This document shows, one piece after another, positions 10,084 through 18,264 of a stretch of DNA of 64,000 nucleotides. The notes beneath the pieces are model-generated. The model worked only from the letters and a program-made list of their open reading frames with translations. It made no database searches and was not told the DNA's origin. The DNA is from CAWBYL01 sp963793025 (GTDB lineage: Bacteria; Actinomycetota; Acidimicrobiia; Acidimicrobiales; Acidimicrobilacustridaceae), in the NCBI GenBank assembly GCA_963793025.1, contig CAWBYL010000005.1, positions 62,001 to 126,000 on the forward strand, in the 5' to 3' direction. How positions within the stretch are numbered: the stretch's first letter is position 1; each line of letters starts with the position of its first letter. Made by a program: the position numbers and the translations under genes.

Positions 10084-11682
10084 TCAGGTGCCCGGAGCGG
10101 CGGTGGTGCTCGATGTCGGGTCGGAGGCCGGTGGGTCGCCGATGGCGTAGAGCTTTCCCCCTCGGGCGGCGACGTAGATCCGGCCCTTCCACACCGCGGG
10201 GGTGGCCTCGATGCACCCCTCGAGCTTGACCGTCCACTTGAGCGGCGGGTCGATCCGTGGGTCGGAGACGTCGTACGCGTTCAGGTTGCCCTCGCAGTCG
10301 CCCTCGATGAGGGTGTCGTCGACCACGACCGGTGACTGCCAGGTCTGGGAGCCGAAGTTCTTCGACCACAGGATCTGGCCGGTCTGCATGTCGACGCCCA
10401 GCACCCGACCGCTGTTGGTGGCGAAGTAGACGACACCGTCGCCCAGCGCCGGTGTGGCCCACACTCCGGCCTTGCCCGCCACCTGGTCCGGGATCGACCA
10501 GACCAGAGGGTCGTCGGGCTTCGTGGGGTCGAGCTTCATCATCTGCCCGATCTGCTCGGAGCGGGCGCTGTGGGTCTCCCACTCGCTGCCCACGTAGAGC
10601 ATCCCCTCCTTGTCGGCCACGATCGTGGCGTCGGTGTCGTCGCCGGTCCAGAACCGGAACACCCGGGTGGGGGTCACCCCCTCTTTGAGCCCGGAGATGT
10701 CCCAGCCCTGCACGAGACCGGCGGAGTTGGCGAAGTACACGGTGTTGCCCGAGATCGTCACCGAGGTCTCGATGGAGAAGTGCCGCGACGGGACGTCGAG
10801 ACCGAGTTGGTCATCCCAGCCGGGCGACTTGAACACGATCTGAGGGGCGATGGTGACCTTGCCGGCGGCGTCGTAGCCCCGGTTCAGCTTGACGATGTAG
10901 AACCAGCTGTTCTCGCCGCCCTCGAACATGTAGTCGTCGATGATCAGGGCGGAGCCGTCCCAGTCGTCGTTCCACACCTTGGTCACGCCGTTCTCGTAGG
11001 CGTTCAGCTTCCAGAGGATCTCGGCCTGGTCGCCGCGGTCGGTGGCGGCGATGTAGAAGTTGTTGTCGCGCGAGCCCTTGTAGCTCAGGGGATAGCCGTC
11101 GGGGTCGGTCGTCATCGAGCCCTTGGCCAGGTCGCCCGTCTTGTACGGCTTGACGATGTCGTCGCCGGTGGCGGCGTCGACCCAGTGCAGGCCGTAGTCG
11201 TAGCCACCGAACGACACCCAGGTCTTGTCGTCGCGCTCGAACACGTTGGGCTGTCCGGTCCAACCGTCACCGCACCAGGTGGAGACCACCCCGCCGTCGC
11301 TCGAGGAACCGCACAGCGAGCTGTTCTTCGGATAGGCCCAGAGGATCTGGGGGTTGGACGGGACCGGCCCCTCGCCGTACCAGGACCGGGTGGGGTTGCC
11401 ACGGAAGGTGAGCAGACCAACGGTCTTGCTGTCCCAAGGAAGCTGGGAGGACGCCGGGTTGACCCACCCGTCGTAGGGCGGGAGCTCGGTCGTGGTGGTG
11501 GTCTCGTCGGGCGCCGTCGTGTCGGTGGACTCCGTCGGCCCGGGCGAGCTGGCGCTGGCCTCGTCGTCCGACGAGCTGCGCCCGTCGATCACGGCCACCA
11601 CCCCCCACACGACGAGGAGCAGAGCGAGGACACCCACCAGGATGAGCCATGGGCGGCGCTCGGGCGACTGGGCCGGACTCAT
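10084..11682 (-). CDS. Membrane-anchored PQQ-type beta-propeller protein
   Basis: A 532-residue extracytoplasmic protein. One N-terminal helix (PWLILVGVLALLLVVWGVV, residues 10-28) is followed by a Ser/Thr/Asp linker and then a propeller built from PQQ/PQD-like blades (for example GVVYFATNSGRVLGVDMQTGQILW, broken into a WSKNFG blade edge). These blades usually bind ligands or scaffold; no quinoprotein catalytic residues can be assigned. ATG at 11682 places the membrane helix at the start. It lies 34 bases after the RF3 gene on the same strand, so the two are probably co-transcribed, although a functional link is doubtful. Confidence 0.8.
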   Translation of the reverse strand: MSPAQSPERRPWLILVGVLALLLVVWGVVAVIDGRSSSDDEASASSPGPTESTDTTAPDETTTTTELPPYDGWVNPASSQLPWDSKTVGLLTFRGNPTRSWYGEGPVPSNPQILWAYPKNSSLCGSSSDGGVVSTWCGDGWTGQPNVFERDDKTWVSFGGYDYGLHWVDAATGDDIVKPYKTGDLAKGSMTTDPDGYPLSYKGSRDNNFYIAATDRGDQAEILWKLNAYENGVTKVWNDDWDGSALIIDDYMFEGGENSWFYIVKLNRGYDAAGKVTIAPQIVFKSPGWDDQLGLDVPSRHFSIETSVTISGNTVYFANSAGLVQGWDISGLKEGVTPTRVFRFWTGDDTDATIVADKEGMLYVGSEWETHSARSEQIGQMMKLDPTKPDDPLVWSIPDQVAGKAGVWATPALGDGVVYFATNSGRVLGVDMQTGQILWSKNFGSQTWQSPVVVDDTLIEGDCEGNLNAYDVSDPRIDPPLKWTVKLEGCIEATPAVWKGRIYVAARGGKLYAIGDPPASDPTSSTTAAPGT

Positions 11683-11716
11683 CGTCGTCGGGGTCTCTCC
11701 GTGATGGGGGCGGTGA

Positions 11717-13303
11717 TCAGCCGGCGCTACCTTCGGCGACCAGCCGTTCCAGCACCAGGTCGGGGTTGTCCTGCTCGAGGCGCTCGAGCCAGTACTGGCT
11801 CTCGAACAACGCCATGAGGGTACCGTCGGCCCGTTCGAGGACGCGGACACCCCTCATCCCCCGAAGACCCTCGGCACTGGCCTTGTCGGTGCGGCGGGCG
11901 ATGCGGTAGCTGGTGGGGGAGAGCTCGACGGGCGCACCGAACTCGTTCTCCAGCCGGTAGACCGCGACATCGAACTGCATGGGGCCTACCGCAGCCAGCA
12001 CGGGGAAGCCGTCGCCCTGGTCGGGATCCCGGAGGACCTGGACGACGCCTTCCTCGTCGAGCTGGGAGATGCCCCGGCGAAACTGCTTGTAGCGACCGGT
12101 GTCGCGAACCCGGGCGACGGAGAAGTGCTCGGGGGCGAAGCTGGGGATGGCCGGGAACTCGACGGGTGCGTCGAGCCAGAGGGTGTCGCCGACCCTGACC
12201 TCGGTGGCGTTCACCAGCCCGACGACGTCACCGGGGAAGGCCTCGTCGATCGTCTCGCGCTCGGAGCCGAACACCTGGTGGGCGTACTTGGTGGCGAACG
12301 GCTTGCCGGACGGTCCGTGGGTGATGACCATGCCCCGCTCGAAGGTGCCCGAGCACACCCGCAGGAAGGCGATCCGGTCGCGGTGCGAAGGATCCATGTT
12401 GGCCTGCACCTTGAACACGAACCCCGAGAACGGAGCATCCAGGGGGCGGGCCTCGCCGGCGGTGTCGGGCCGGGGGCTGGGGGAGGGGACGAGGTCGATC
12501 ACCGCGTCGAGGAGCTTGCGCACGCCGAAGTTGGTGAGGGCGGATCCGAAGAACGCCGGCGTCGACTGGGCACCGAGGAAGAGCTCGGCGTCGAGGTCGG
12601 CGCCCACCTGGCCGAGCAGGTCGATCTCGTCCTGGGCGGTCGACCAGGCGTCGCCCTCGTCCGCCGCCGCCTGCTGCGGATCGACGATCTCCTCCGGCGC
12701 CTCGGTGGCGCCGCGGGCCACCCGGGTGAACCGCGTGAACAGGCCGTCCCGGCGGTCGATGACCCCGCGGAAGTCGCCGGCGATTCCCACCGGCCAGGTC
12801 ACCGGGGTGACGACGAGGTCGATCTGCTTCTCGATCTGGTCGAGCAGCTCCAACGGATCGAGCCCTGGGCGGTCCCATTTGTTGATGAAGGTGAGAAGGG
12901 GCAGCTCCCGCTGACGGCACACGTCGAACAGCTTCAGCGTCTGGGGCTCGATGCCCTTGGCGGCGTCGAGGACCATCACCGCGGCATCGGCCGCGGCCAG
13001 CACCCGGTAGGTGTCCTCGGAGAAGTCACGGTGACCGGGAGTGTCGAGCAGGTTGACGACGCAGTCGCGATAGGGGAACTGGAGCACGGTCGACGTGATC
13101 GAGATGCCGCGCTGCTGCTCCAGGGCCATCCAGTCCGACGTGGCCGACCGACGGCCCGAGCGGGCCTTCACGGACCCCGCCTCGTTGGTGAGGGCGCCGC
13201 CGTAGAGGAGGAACTTCTCGGTGAGGGTGGTCTTGCCGGCGTCGGGGTGGCTGATGATGGCGAAGGTGCGGCGCCGGGTCGCCTCATCGGCGGGGGAGGG
13301 CAT
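11717..13303 (-). CDS. prfC: Peptide chain release factor 3
   Basis: RF3 is the GTPase that recycles RF1/RF2 after termination. The protein has 528 residues, the E. coli size. It shows the P-loop ISHPDAGKTTLTEKF, GISITSTVLQF (switch I), the G3 DTPGHRDFSEDTYR and the G4 NKWDRPG. Downstream domains run to the C-terminus as expected. The start is set at ATG 13303, just before the G domain; an in-frame start 33 bases upstream is possible but adds non-conserved residues. The gene is divergent from the hydrolase at 13399. Confidence 0.93.
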   Translation of the reverse strand: MPSPADEATRRRTFAIISHPDAGKTTLTEKFLLYGGALTNEAGSVKARSGRRSATSDWMALEQQRGISITSTVLQFPYRDCVVNLLDTPGHRDFSEDTYRVLAAADAAVMVLDAAKGIEPQTLKLFDVCRQRELPLLTFINKWDRPGLDPLELLDQIEKQIDLVVTPVTWPVGIAGDFRGVIDRRDGLFTRFTRVARGATEAPEEIVDPQQAAADEGDAWSTAQDEIDLLGQVGADLDAELFLGAQSTPAFFGSALTNFGVRKLLDAVIDLVPSPSPRPDTAGEARPLDAPFSGFVFKVQANMDPSHRDRIAFLRVCSGTFERGMVITHGPSGKPFATKYAHQVFGSERETIDEAFPGDVVGLVNATEVRVGDTLWLDAPVEFPAIPSFAPEHFSVARVRDTGRYKQFRRGISQLDEEGVVQVLRDPDQGDGFPVLAAVGPMQFDVAVYRLENEFGAPVELSPTSYRIARRTDKASAEGLRGMRGVRVLERADGTLMALFESQYWLERLEQDNPDLVLERLVAEGSAG

Positions 13304-13398
13304 CCGGCCGAGGCTACCGGGGCCGATCGGGGGCACGGCCGGCTCACCGAACGGGACGACGCCAGGGGGTACGGAGGCGCCGCACTAGTGTCCCGGCC

Positions 13399-14322
13399 GT
13401 GGCGGGGAACGAGACGAGGAGCTTTCCGGGGGCCCGTCCTCCGGACCGCGTCCACCGGGTGACGAGCACCGGGCTCGGACTGGCTGTCAACGAATGGGGA
13501 GCGCCCGACGCCCCGATCCTCGGCCTCGTGCACGGCGGCTTCGACTTCTCCCGGACCTTCGACGTGTTCGCCCCGATGCTCGCCGACGCCGGTTGGCGGG
13601 TCGTGGCGTGGGACGCACGAGGTCACGGCGACTCGGATCACGCTCACCTGTACAGCTGGTCGGCCGACGTGCGCGACCACCTGGCCGCCATCACCTCCCT
13701 GAGCGACGAACCGATCGTGCTCCTCGGTCATTCGAAGGGAGGAGGTCAGTTGCTCGACCTGCTCGACGCCCGCCCCGACCTCGCCCGCGCCTTCGTGAAC
13801 CTCGACGGACTCCCGTCGCAGCACTCCGCACCCGACATCAACGACCGCGAGCGACGCCGGATGCGGCGCGCCGACATCGCGTCCATGCTCGATCGCCGTC
13901 GGCGGCGCAACCAGCTGCAGCGGCGCCCCGACACCATCGCCGGACTGGCCGAACGTCGTGCCCCGATGAACCCCCGCCTGCCCCGCGAGTGGCTCGAGTA
14001 CCTCGTCACCGTCGGTGCCCGCCGCGACCCCGACGGCTGGCGCTGGAAGATCGATCCGGTGCTGCACCTCGGCGGCTTCGGCCCGTGGCGCCCCCAGTGG
14101 TCGATGGAGCACCTGGCTGCGCTCGACATGCCCTTCCTCGGGGTGCTGTCGGGGGTGGCCGACGAACCCATGGGATGGAAGAGCCAGCGGGCCGACATCG
14201 CCCCGTACCTGCCGAGCGGCGGTCGTCTCGAGTACTACGACGAGATCGGCCACTTCCTGCACATCGAGCAGCCCCGCTTCATCGCCGACCTGGTGATCGA
14301 GTTCCTGGAGCCCCACCGATGA
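13399..14322 (+). CDS. Alpha/beta hydrolase
   Basis: A 307-residue alpha/beta hydrolase. The oxyanion loop HGGFDFS, the DARGHGDSD strand, the nucleophile elbow GHSKGG and the terminal His in EIGHFLHIEQP form a complete catalytic set. The central cap is Arg-rich (RERRRMRRADI; DRRRRRNQ), which is unusual. The substrate is unknown; esterase or lipase activity is the default inference. The start is GTG 13399, and an ATGA overlap couples it to a second hydrolase-fold gene that has lost its nucleophile. Confidence 0.88.
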   Translation: MAGNETRSFPGARPPDRVHRVTSTGLGLAVNEWGAPDAPILGLVHGGFDFSRTFDVFAPMLADAGWRVVAWDARGHGDSDHAHLYSWSADVRDHLAAITSLSDEPIVLLGHSKGGGQLLDLLDARPDLARAFVNLDGLPSQHSAPDINDRERRRMRRADIASMLDRRRRRNQLQRRPDTIAGLAERRAPMNPRLPREWLEYLVTVGARRDPDGWRWKIDPVLHLGGFGPWRPQWSMEHLAALDMPFLGVLSGVADEPMGWKSQRADIAPYLPSGGRLEYYDEIGHFLHIEQPRFIADLVIEFLEPHR

Positions 14323-14969
14323 CCCGGCGCACCGAGCGGCTCACCAGCGGGACGCTGACCTTGGCCCTCCACACCCTCGCCGAGGGCGAGGGTCGCCCGC
14401 TCCTGCTCCTGCACGGTCTGGGCGAGGAGTCCCCCGCCGAGTGTCCGTCGTGGGCGACCTCGTGGCCCGGTCCGGTGCTCGCCCTCGACTTCACCGGCCA
14501 CGGTGAATCCGACGTACCCGTCGCCGGGGGCTACATGCCCGAGACGCTGATGGCCGACGTCGACGCCGTGCTCGCGGTCCACGGTCCGTCGACCATCGTC
14601 GGCCGGGGTCTGGGGGCGTGGGTGGCTCTGCTGGTGGCGGGGGGACGACCGCAGCTGGTGCACGGGGTGATCCTGACCGACGGGTCAGGGCTGGCCGGTG
14701 GAGGGCCACAGCCGCCGTCGCCCTACGCCACGGTGCTGCCCGAATCGGGCGGAGGGGCGCCGGATCCCTACGCGCTGGTCGAGCTCTCCCGCGACGTGCG
14801 CCCGGCCGACTACGCCCTCGACTTCGTGCGCTTCGCCCTCGAAGACTCCGAGCTGGAGCAGCCCATCGTGGTCAGCGCCCGGATCCGCCCGGACTGGCTG
14901 GCGGCAGTGGCCGCCGACATCGGTGTGGTGGAGCTCCCGCTGACCGAGGCCGTCGCCTCCTTCGCCTGA
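14319..14969 (+). CDS. Alpha/beta-hydrolase-fold protein lacking catalytic Ser
   Basis: A 216-residue homologue of the preceding hydrolase type. LLLLHGLGEES and LDFTGHGESD match the fold. At the nucleophile elbow the sequence is GRGLGAW, with Gly97 (codon GGT) where Ser is required; a single base change would restore AGT. No GH motif for the catalytic His is found at the shortened C-terminus. It is probably a non-enzymatic partner of the upstream protein or a decaying duplicate. Translation is coupled by a 4-base overlap. The reading frame is otherwise intact, with codon use like its neighbours. Confidence 0.8.
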   Translation: MTRRTERLTSGTLTLALHTLAEGEGRPLLLLHGLGEESPAECPSWATSWPGPVLALDFTGHGESDVPVAGGYMPETLMADVDAVLAVHGPSTIVGRGLGAWVALLVAGGRPQLVHGVILTDGSGLAGGGPQPPSPYATVLPESGGGAPDPYALVELSRDVRPADYALDFVRFALEDSELEQPIVVSARIRPDWLAAVAADIGVVELPLTEAVASFA

Positions 14970-14982
14970 CCCCTGCCCGCGC

Positions 14983-15042
14983 TCGCCCGCCCTCCCCTCC
15001 GATCGCCCGCCCTCCCCTCCGATCGTCCGCCCTCCCCATCCG
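14983..15042. repeat. 20-bp tandem repeat, three copies
   Basis: Two identical 20-bp units and a third with two or three differences (starts 14983, 15003, 15023; core CCGCCCTCCCCTCC). They directly follow the hydrolase stop and precede the longer 37-nt repeats. Confidence 0.75.
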
Positions 15043-15196
15043 GAGGCAGAAGTCGGGGCTCCGGCCGGGTCTGTGCCTCGCAGCTGGGTCGGTGGGGCCT
15101 TCGGAGGCCGATGTCGGGGTCGTGGCCGGGTTTCTGCCTCTGGTCGGTGATGGCCTTCGGAGGCGGATGTTGGGGTTCTGGCCGAGTTTCTGCCTC
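15043..15196. repeat. Three 37-nt repeats with inverted ends
   Basis: Three imperfect copies at 15043-15079, 15104-15140 and 15160-15196. Each is exactly 37 nt, begins GAGGC and ends GCCTC, and has a conserved interior (GTCGGGG then GGCCGGGT). Spacers are 24 and 19 nt, and both spacers end in CCTTCG. The block fills the gap between the convergent hydrolase and xseB genes and may act as a terminator, but the precise length conservation suggests a defined element. Confidence 0.75.
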
Positions 15197-15222
15197 AGGC
15201 GGCGGCCAGGCGGCCGTCGCGC

Positions 15223-15546
15223 TCAGATGTCGGGGTCGAACAGACCGTCGCCGACGGGGTCACCGTCCCCGGACGCGTCGTCGCTCGACACGTCGTCGAC
15301 CGAGTCGTCGAGCGCCTCCAGGTCGGCGACGATGCGGGTGATCTCGACCCGGGCCGAATCGATCCGGCGTCGGCACAGCTGGACGAGGTCGGCGGCGCGC
15401 TTGACCTGCTCGGCCAGCCGGTCGACGTCGACGTGGTCGCCATCCAGCTCGGCCAGGATCTCGTCGAGCTCGGCGACGGCCTCGGCGTAACCGATTCCGT
15501 CGAGGTCGGCCTCGCCGGTGGCGGGGTCCTGGGGCTCAGCGGACAT
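15223..15546 (-). CDS. xseB: Exodeoxyribonuclease VII small subunit
   Basis: A 107-residue XseB. The conserved helical hairpin GYAEAVAELDEILAELD followed by DVDRLAEQVKRAADLVQLCRR is at residues 19-65; it packs along the coiled coil of XseA. A long acidic tail (SSDDASGDGDPVGDG) extends past the family core and has no known role. The start overlaps the end of xseA by 11 bases, so subunit synthesis is coupled. Confidence 0.92.
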   Translation of the reverse strand: MSAEPQDPATGEADLDGIGYAEAVAELDEILAELDGDHVDVDRLAEQVKRAADLVQLCRRRIDSARVEITRIVADLEALDDSVDDVSSDDASGDGDPVGDGLFDPDI

Positions 15547-16936
15547 CGTCGGGTTCCTCTCGGGGGGCGTCGGCGACGGTGCTGGTCACGGTCCCGTCGG
15601 CGACGGTGGTGACGAGGACGTCGCCGGGGGCCACGTCGTGGGTGCGCCGGACGACCGTACCCGTCGCGGTGCGGGTGATCGTCCAGCCTCGGGCCAGGGC
15701 CCGGGCCGGGTCGAGAGCGGCGACCCGGGCCTCGACGGCGTCGAGGGCGGTCGTGGCGGTGCGCACGGCTCGCCGGGCGCCGGTGCCCACCTGGATGACC
15801 TGGGCGTCGAGCTGGCGGGAGTGGGCCCGGAGATGAGCCCGTCCGCTGCCCTCCACCCGGCCGGCGGTGCGTTCGACGCCGGCCGAGGCCTGAGCCGGCA
15901 CCGAGGCGGCGGCGCTGCGGAGCCGGAGGGCGGCGTGGTCGGTGCGGTGCCCTTCGACCACGACCCGGGCCTGGACGGCACGAGCGGCGCGGTGAGCCAG
16001 CGCCGCTGATCGCTCGCCGGCCTCGTCGACCCGGTGGCGGGCGGTGGCCACGATCGCCTCCCAGGCCGCTTCGGCCTGTCGGACCACGGCCGAGGCGGCG
16101 AGCACGAGGGCGGCGGCGCAGGCCGTGGGGGTCTTGTGGGCGCCGTGGGCCACCACGTCGGCCACCGACGAGTCGATCTCGTGGCCGATCCCGGTGAGCA
16201 CCGGAACGCCCAGCGCGGCGATGGTGCGGGCGATGAGCTCGGAGTCGAAGGTGGCCAGGTCGGTTCGGGCGCCACCACCCCGGACCAGTGCGACCACCTC
16301 GGCGCCGGCCTCCTCGGCGGCCAGCAACCCGGCCGCCACCGCTCGGGCGGCGCCGGCGCCCTGGACCCGGGCGTCGATGATCGTGACCCTCCACTCGAGC
16401 CCGCTCTCCACGAGGGTCTGGAGGAAGTCGGCTTCGGCCGCGCTCCCGGCCGCGGTGACCAACCCGACGTGGGTCGGTGCGGGAGGGGCGGTGAGCGATC
16501 CGTTGCGGTCGACCAGGCCCTCGGCCTCGAGCAGGCGCAGGACCCGATCGCGCTCGGTGGCCAGCAGGCCCAAGGTGTAGGCGGGATCGATGCCTTGCAT
16601 CTGCAGCTGGATCCGGCCGGCGGGAGCGTAGAGATCGAGGGGCCCACTGATCCGGATGCGCACCCCGTCGGCCATGCGGATCGATCCGGCCCGGCGCAAC
16701 TGGGCGTTGACGCCGTCGCGGACCGACGACCACAGGACCACCGGTAGGGCGGCCTTCACCGTCCCGGTGTCGTCCCGCTCCACGAGGTCGAACCACACGT
16801 GGCCGTTGCGGCCCCGCTTGATGGCGGCGATCTCGCCGCTCACCCAGACCGGGCCCCCGAAGCGGTCGGTGAGGGCCGACCGGACACCGAAGAGGAGCTC
16901 GCCCACCGTGTAGGTCTCCCCGCCCATGACCGGCAC
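15536..16936 (-). CDS. xseA: Exodeoxyribonuclease VII large subunit
   Basis: XseA (466 residues) is the catalytic subunit that degrades single-stranded DNA to oligonucleotides. An N-terminal OB fold (residues 8-110, VWVSGEIAAIKRGRNGHVWFDL) precedes the catalytic domain with VTAAGSAAEADF, VRGGGARTDLATFD, VLTGIGHEIDSSVADVVA and HGAHKTPTA, all family signatures. A long coiled coil and a short beta C-terminus follow. ATG 16936 or an internal ATG at 16927 could be the start. It overlaps xseB. It is divergent from the lipoprotein gene at 16972 with only 35 bases between. Confidence 0.93.
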   Translation of the reverse strand: MPVMGGETYTVGELLFGVRSALTDRFGGPVWVSGEIAAIKRGRNGHVWFDLVERDDTGTVKAALPVVLWSSVRDGVNAQLRRAGSIRMADGVRIRISGPLDLYAPAGRIQLQMQGIDPAYTLGLLATERDRVLRLLEAEGLVDRNGSLTAPPAPTHVGLVTAAGSAAEADFLQTLVESGLEWRVTIIDARVQGAGAARAVAAGLLAAEEAGAEVVALVRGGGARTDLATFDSELIARTIAALGVPVLTGIGHEIDSSVADVVAHGAHKTPTACAAALVLAASAVVRQAEAAWEAIVATARHRVDEAGERSAALAHRAARAVQARVVVEGHRTDHAALRLRSAAASVPAQASAGVERTAGRVEGSGRAHLRAHSRQLDAQVIQVGTGARRAVRTATTALDAVEARVAALDPARALARGWTITRTATGTVVRRTHDVAPGDVLVTTVADGTVTSTVADAPREEPDDVR

Positions 16937-16971
16937 CGTAGCGGCCGGGGACCGCCCTAGAGTCGGCCGGG

Positions 16972-17553
16972 ATGCGGATCTCCCCCCTCCCTTCGTCCCG
17001 CGCCGGGCGGGCTGCTCGCGTGGGCGCCCTCGTCGCGGTGGCCGGTCTGACCCTGGGGGCGTGCAGCTCGTCGAGCGACGACGCGTCGTCCTCCACCACC
17101 GACGGCGTCGGAACGACGGTGCTGCCCACGACGGAGCCGGCGACCACGACGGCGCCCGAGAGCACCACCACGTCGACGACCCTCGGAGGGCTCCCGCCCG
17201 CGCCCTCGACGATCCCGGCGGGGATCGACACCACCTGTGCGGCGTTGGCCGAGACCTACGGGCTGGCCGAGTTGCGCCCCACCGATCCCGACCACTGGCC
17301 CGACGAACGGTCGCGCATCTCGGTCGACGCCCGCCGCGAGGCCGACCTGCTGGTGACGGCGTCGTCCACCGCCCCGCCCGCGGTGGCGCCGGCGTTGGGC
17401 ACCGAGCGGGACTACGCGATCTTCGTGGCCACCACGGTCGAGGGGGCGGCGGGCTACTCGGCCGCGGTGGCGGCGATCGACGCCTACCCGGCCGCCGGCG
17501 AGCTCAGCGCCGCCGTGTCGACGGTCGACAATTGGCGGTCGGCCAACTGCTGA
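16972..17553 (+). CDS. Secreted lipoprotein, unknown function
   Basis: A 193-residue protein with a basic, hydrophobic signal peptide and lipobox LTLGAC, so Cys near residue 30 should be lipidated. A Ser/Thr-rich spacer (DDASSSTTDGVGTT, TTTAPESTTTSTT) of about 45 residues precedes a compact C-terminal domain containing two Cys (TTCAALAETYG and the terminal SANC), which may form a disulfide. No family is recognised. It is convergent with soxR, leaving only seven bases between stops. Confidence 0.8.
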   Translation: MRISPLPSSRAGRAARVGALVAVAGLTLGACSSSSDDASSSTTDGVGTTVLPTTEPATTTAPESTTTSTTLGGLPPAPSTIPAGIDTTCAALAETYGLAELRPTDPDHWPDERSRISVDARREADLLVTASSTAPPAVAPALGTERDYAIFVATTVEGAAGYSAAVAAIDAYPAAGELSAAVSTVDNWRSANC

Positions 17554-17560
17554 CCGGCAA

Positions 17561-17998
17561 TCAGCCCGACAGCACGTAGCGAGGGCCTGTGCCCCCGATG
17601 CCGGCGCGGTCCCCGGGGTTCACGAGCTTGCACACGCCGAGGGACAGGCAGCCGCATCCGATGCAGCCGTCCAGGCGATCCCGAAGGCGTTCGAGCATGG
17701 CGATCTGCTCGTCGATCCGAGGCCGCCACGAGCGCGAGAGCCGTGCCCAGTCGCGCTTGGTGGGTGTGCGGTTCTCGGGCAGCGAGGCCAGCGCCGACCT
17801 GATCTCCTCCAGGCTGAGCCCGAGCTGCTGGGCGACGCGAACGAACGACACCCGGCGCAGGACGTCGCGGTGGTAGCGCCGCTGGCCCCCGTCGGTGCGC
17901 TCGGAGTGGATGAGGCCCTCGGCCTCGTAGAAGCGCAGGGCGGACGTGGCCACGCCGGTGCGTTCGGCCACCGCGCCGATGCTGAGCTCGTTGTCCAT
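17561..17998 (-). CDS. soxR: Redox-sensing MerR-family regulator SoxR
   Basis: A 145-residue SoxR. The MerR helix-turn-helix (LSIGAVAERTGVATSALRFYE, split as two helices at residues 5-25), the YHRDVLRR wing and the long dimerisation helix are clear. The [2Fe-2S] cluster ligands are in CIGCGCLSLGVC, the exact SoxR spacing C-x2-C-x-C-x5-C. Redox-cycling compounds oxidise the cluster and activate transcription. ATG 17998 begins directly at MDNELSIG. A SoxR box with a 19-bp promoter spacer lies 30 bases upstream and points away from soxR, towards a small ORF. Confidence 0.93.
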   Translation of the reverse strand: MDNELSIGAVAERTGVATSALRFYEAEGLIHSERTDGGQRRYHRDVLRRVSFVRVAQQLGLSLEEIRSALASLPENRTPTKRDWARLSRSWRPRIDEQIAMLERLRDRLDGCIGCGCLSLGVCKLVNPGDRAGIGGTGPRYVLSG

Positions 17999-18024
17999 GG
18001 CCAACACGCTAGGGACCACCGAGC

Positions 18025-18055
18025 TTGACTTCAAGTGAACTCGAAGTCCTACCGT
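18025..18055 (+). promoter_or_regulatory. SoxR-controlled promoter with SoxR box
   Basis: A -35 box TTGACT (18025-18030) and a -10 box TACCGT (18050-18055) are 19 bp apart, the over-long spacing that MerR-family activators correct by twisting DNA. A 20-bp palindrome, ACTTCAAGTGAACTCGAAGT (18028-18047), lies between them and closely resembles the E. coli soxS SoxR box. It should drive rightward transcription and could also autoregulate soxR. Confidence 0.8.
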
Positions 18056-18102
18056 GCCTCTCGCCCCGGGGTCACCGCAGTCACGGGAGCACGGAGGCCG
18101 TT

Positions 18103-18228
18103 ATGCGTGGAGGCGGACGACAGGTCGCTGCCGAGGCCGGCGCCGCGGCCCACCGGATGCTCGACCAGCTCGCCTGGTGGGCCCACGCCGTGCGGGAGGC
18201 CCGCAAGCGCTGGCCCTACGCCGCCTGA
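18103..18228 (+). CDS. 41-residue protein under SoxR promoter
   Basis: A short ORF begins 48 bases after the SoxR-dependent -10 box, with GGAGG five bases before its ATG. The peptide is basic and amphipathic, with the Trp-rich centre LDQLAWWAHAVREARKRW and a terminal PYAA. A stem-loop overlaps its stop codon. It is the only reading frame available to the predicted SoxR-induced transcript before antisense coding begins. No known family is recognised; the helix could be membrane- or protein-binding. Confidence 0.55.
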   Translation: MRGGGRQVAAEAGAAAHRMLDQLAWWAHAVREARKRWPYAA

Positions 18229-18236
18229 CGGCGGCG
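18219..18236 (+). terminator. Hairpin over the small ORF stop codon
   Basis: A 7-bp perfect stem (CGCCGCC/GGCGGCG) with loop TGAC that includes the stop codon. It would end the short SoxR-dependent transcript. Confidence 0.5.
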
Positions 18237-18264
18237 GTGCGAGGTCAACCCTCGCGTCGGCCGC

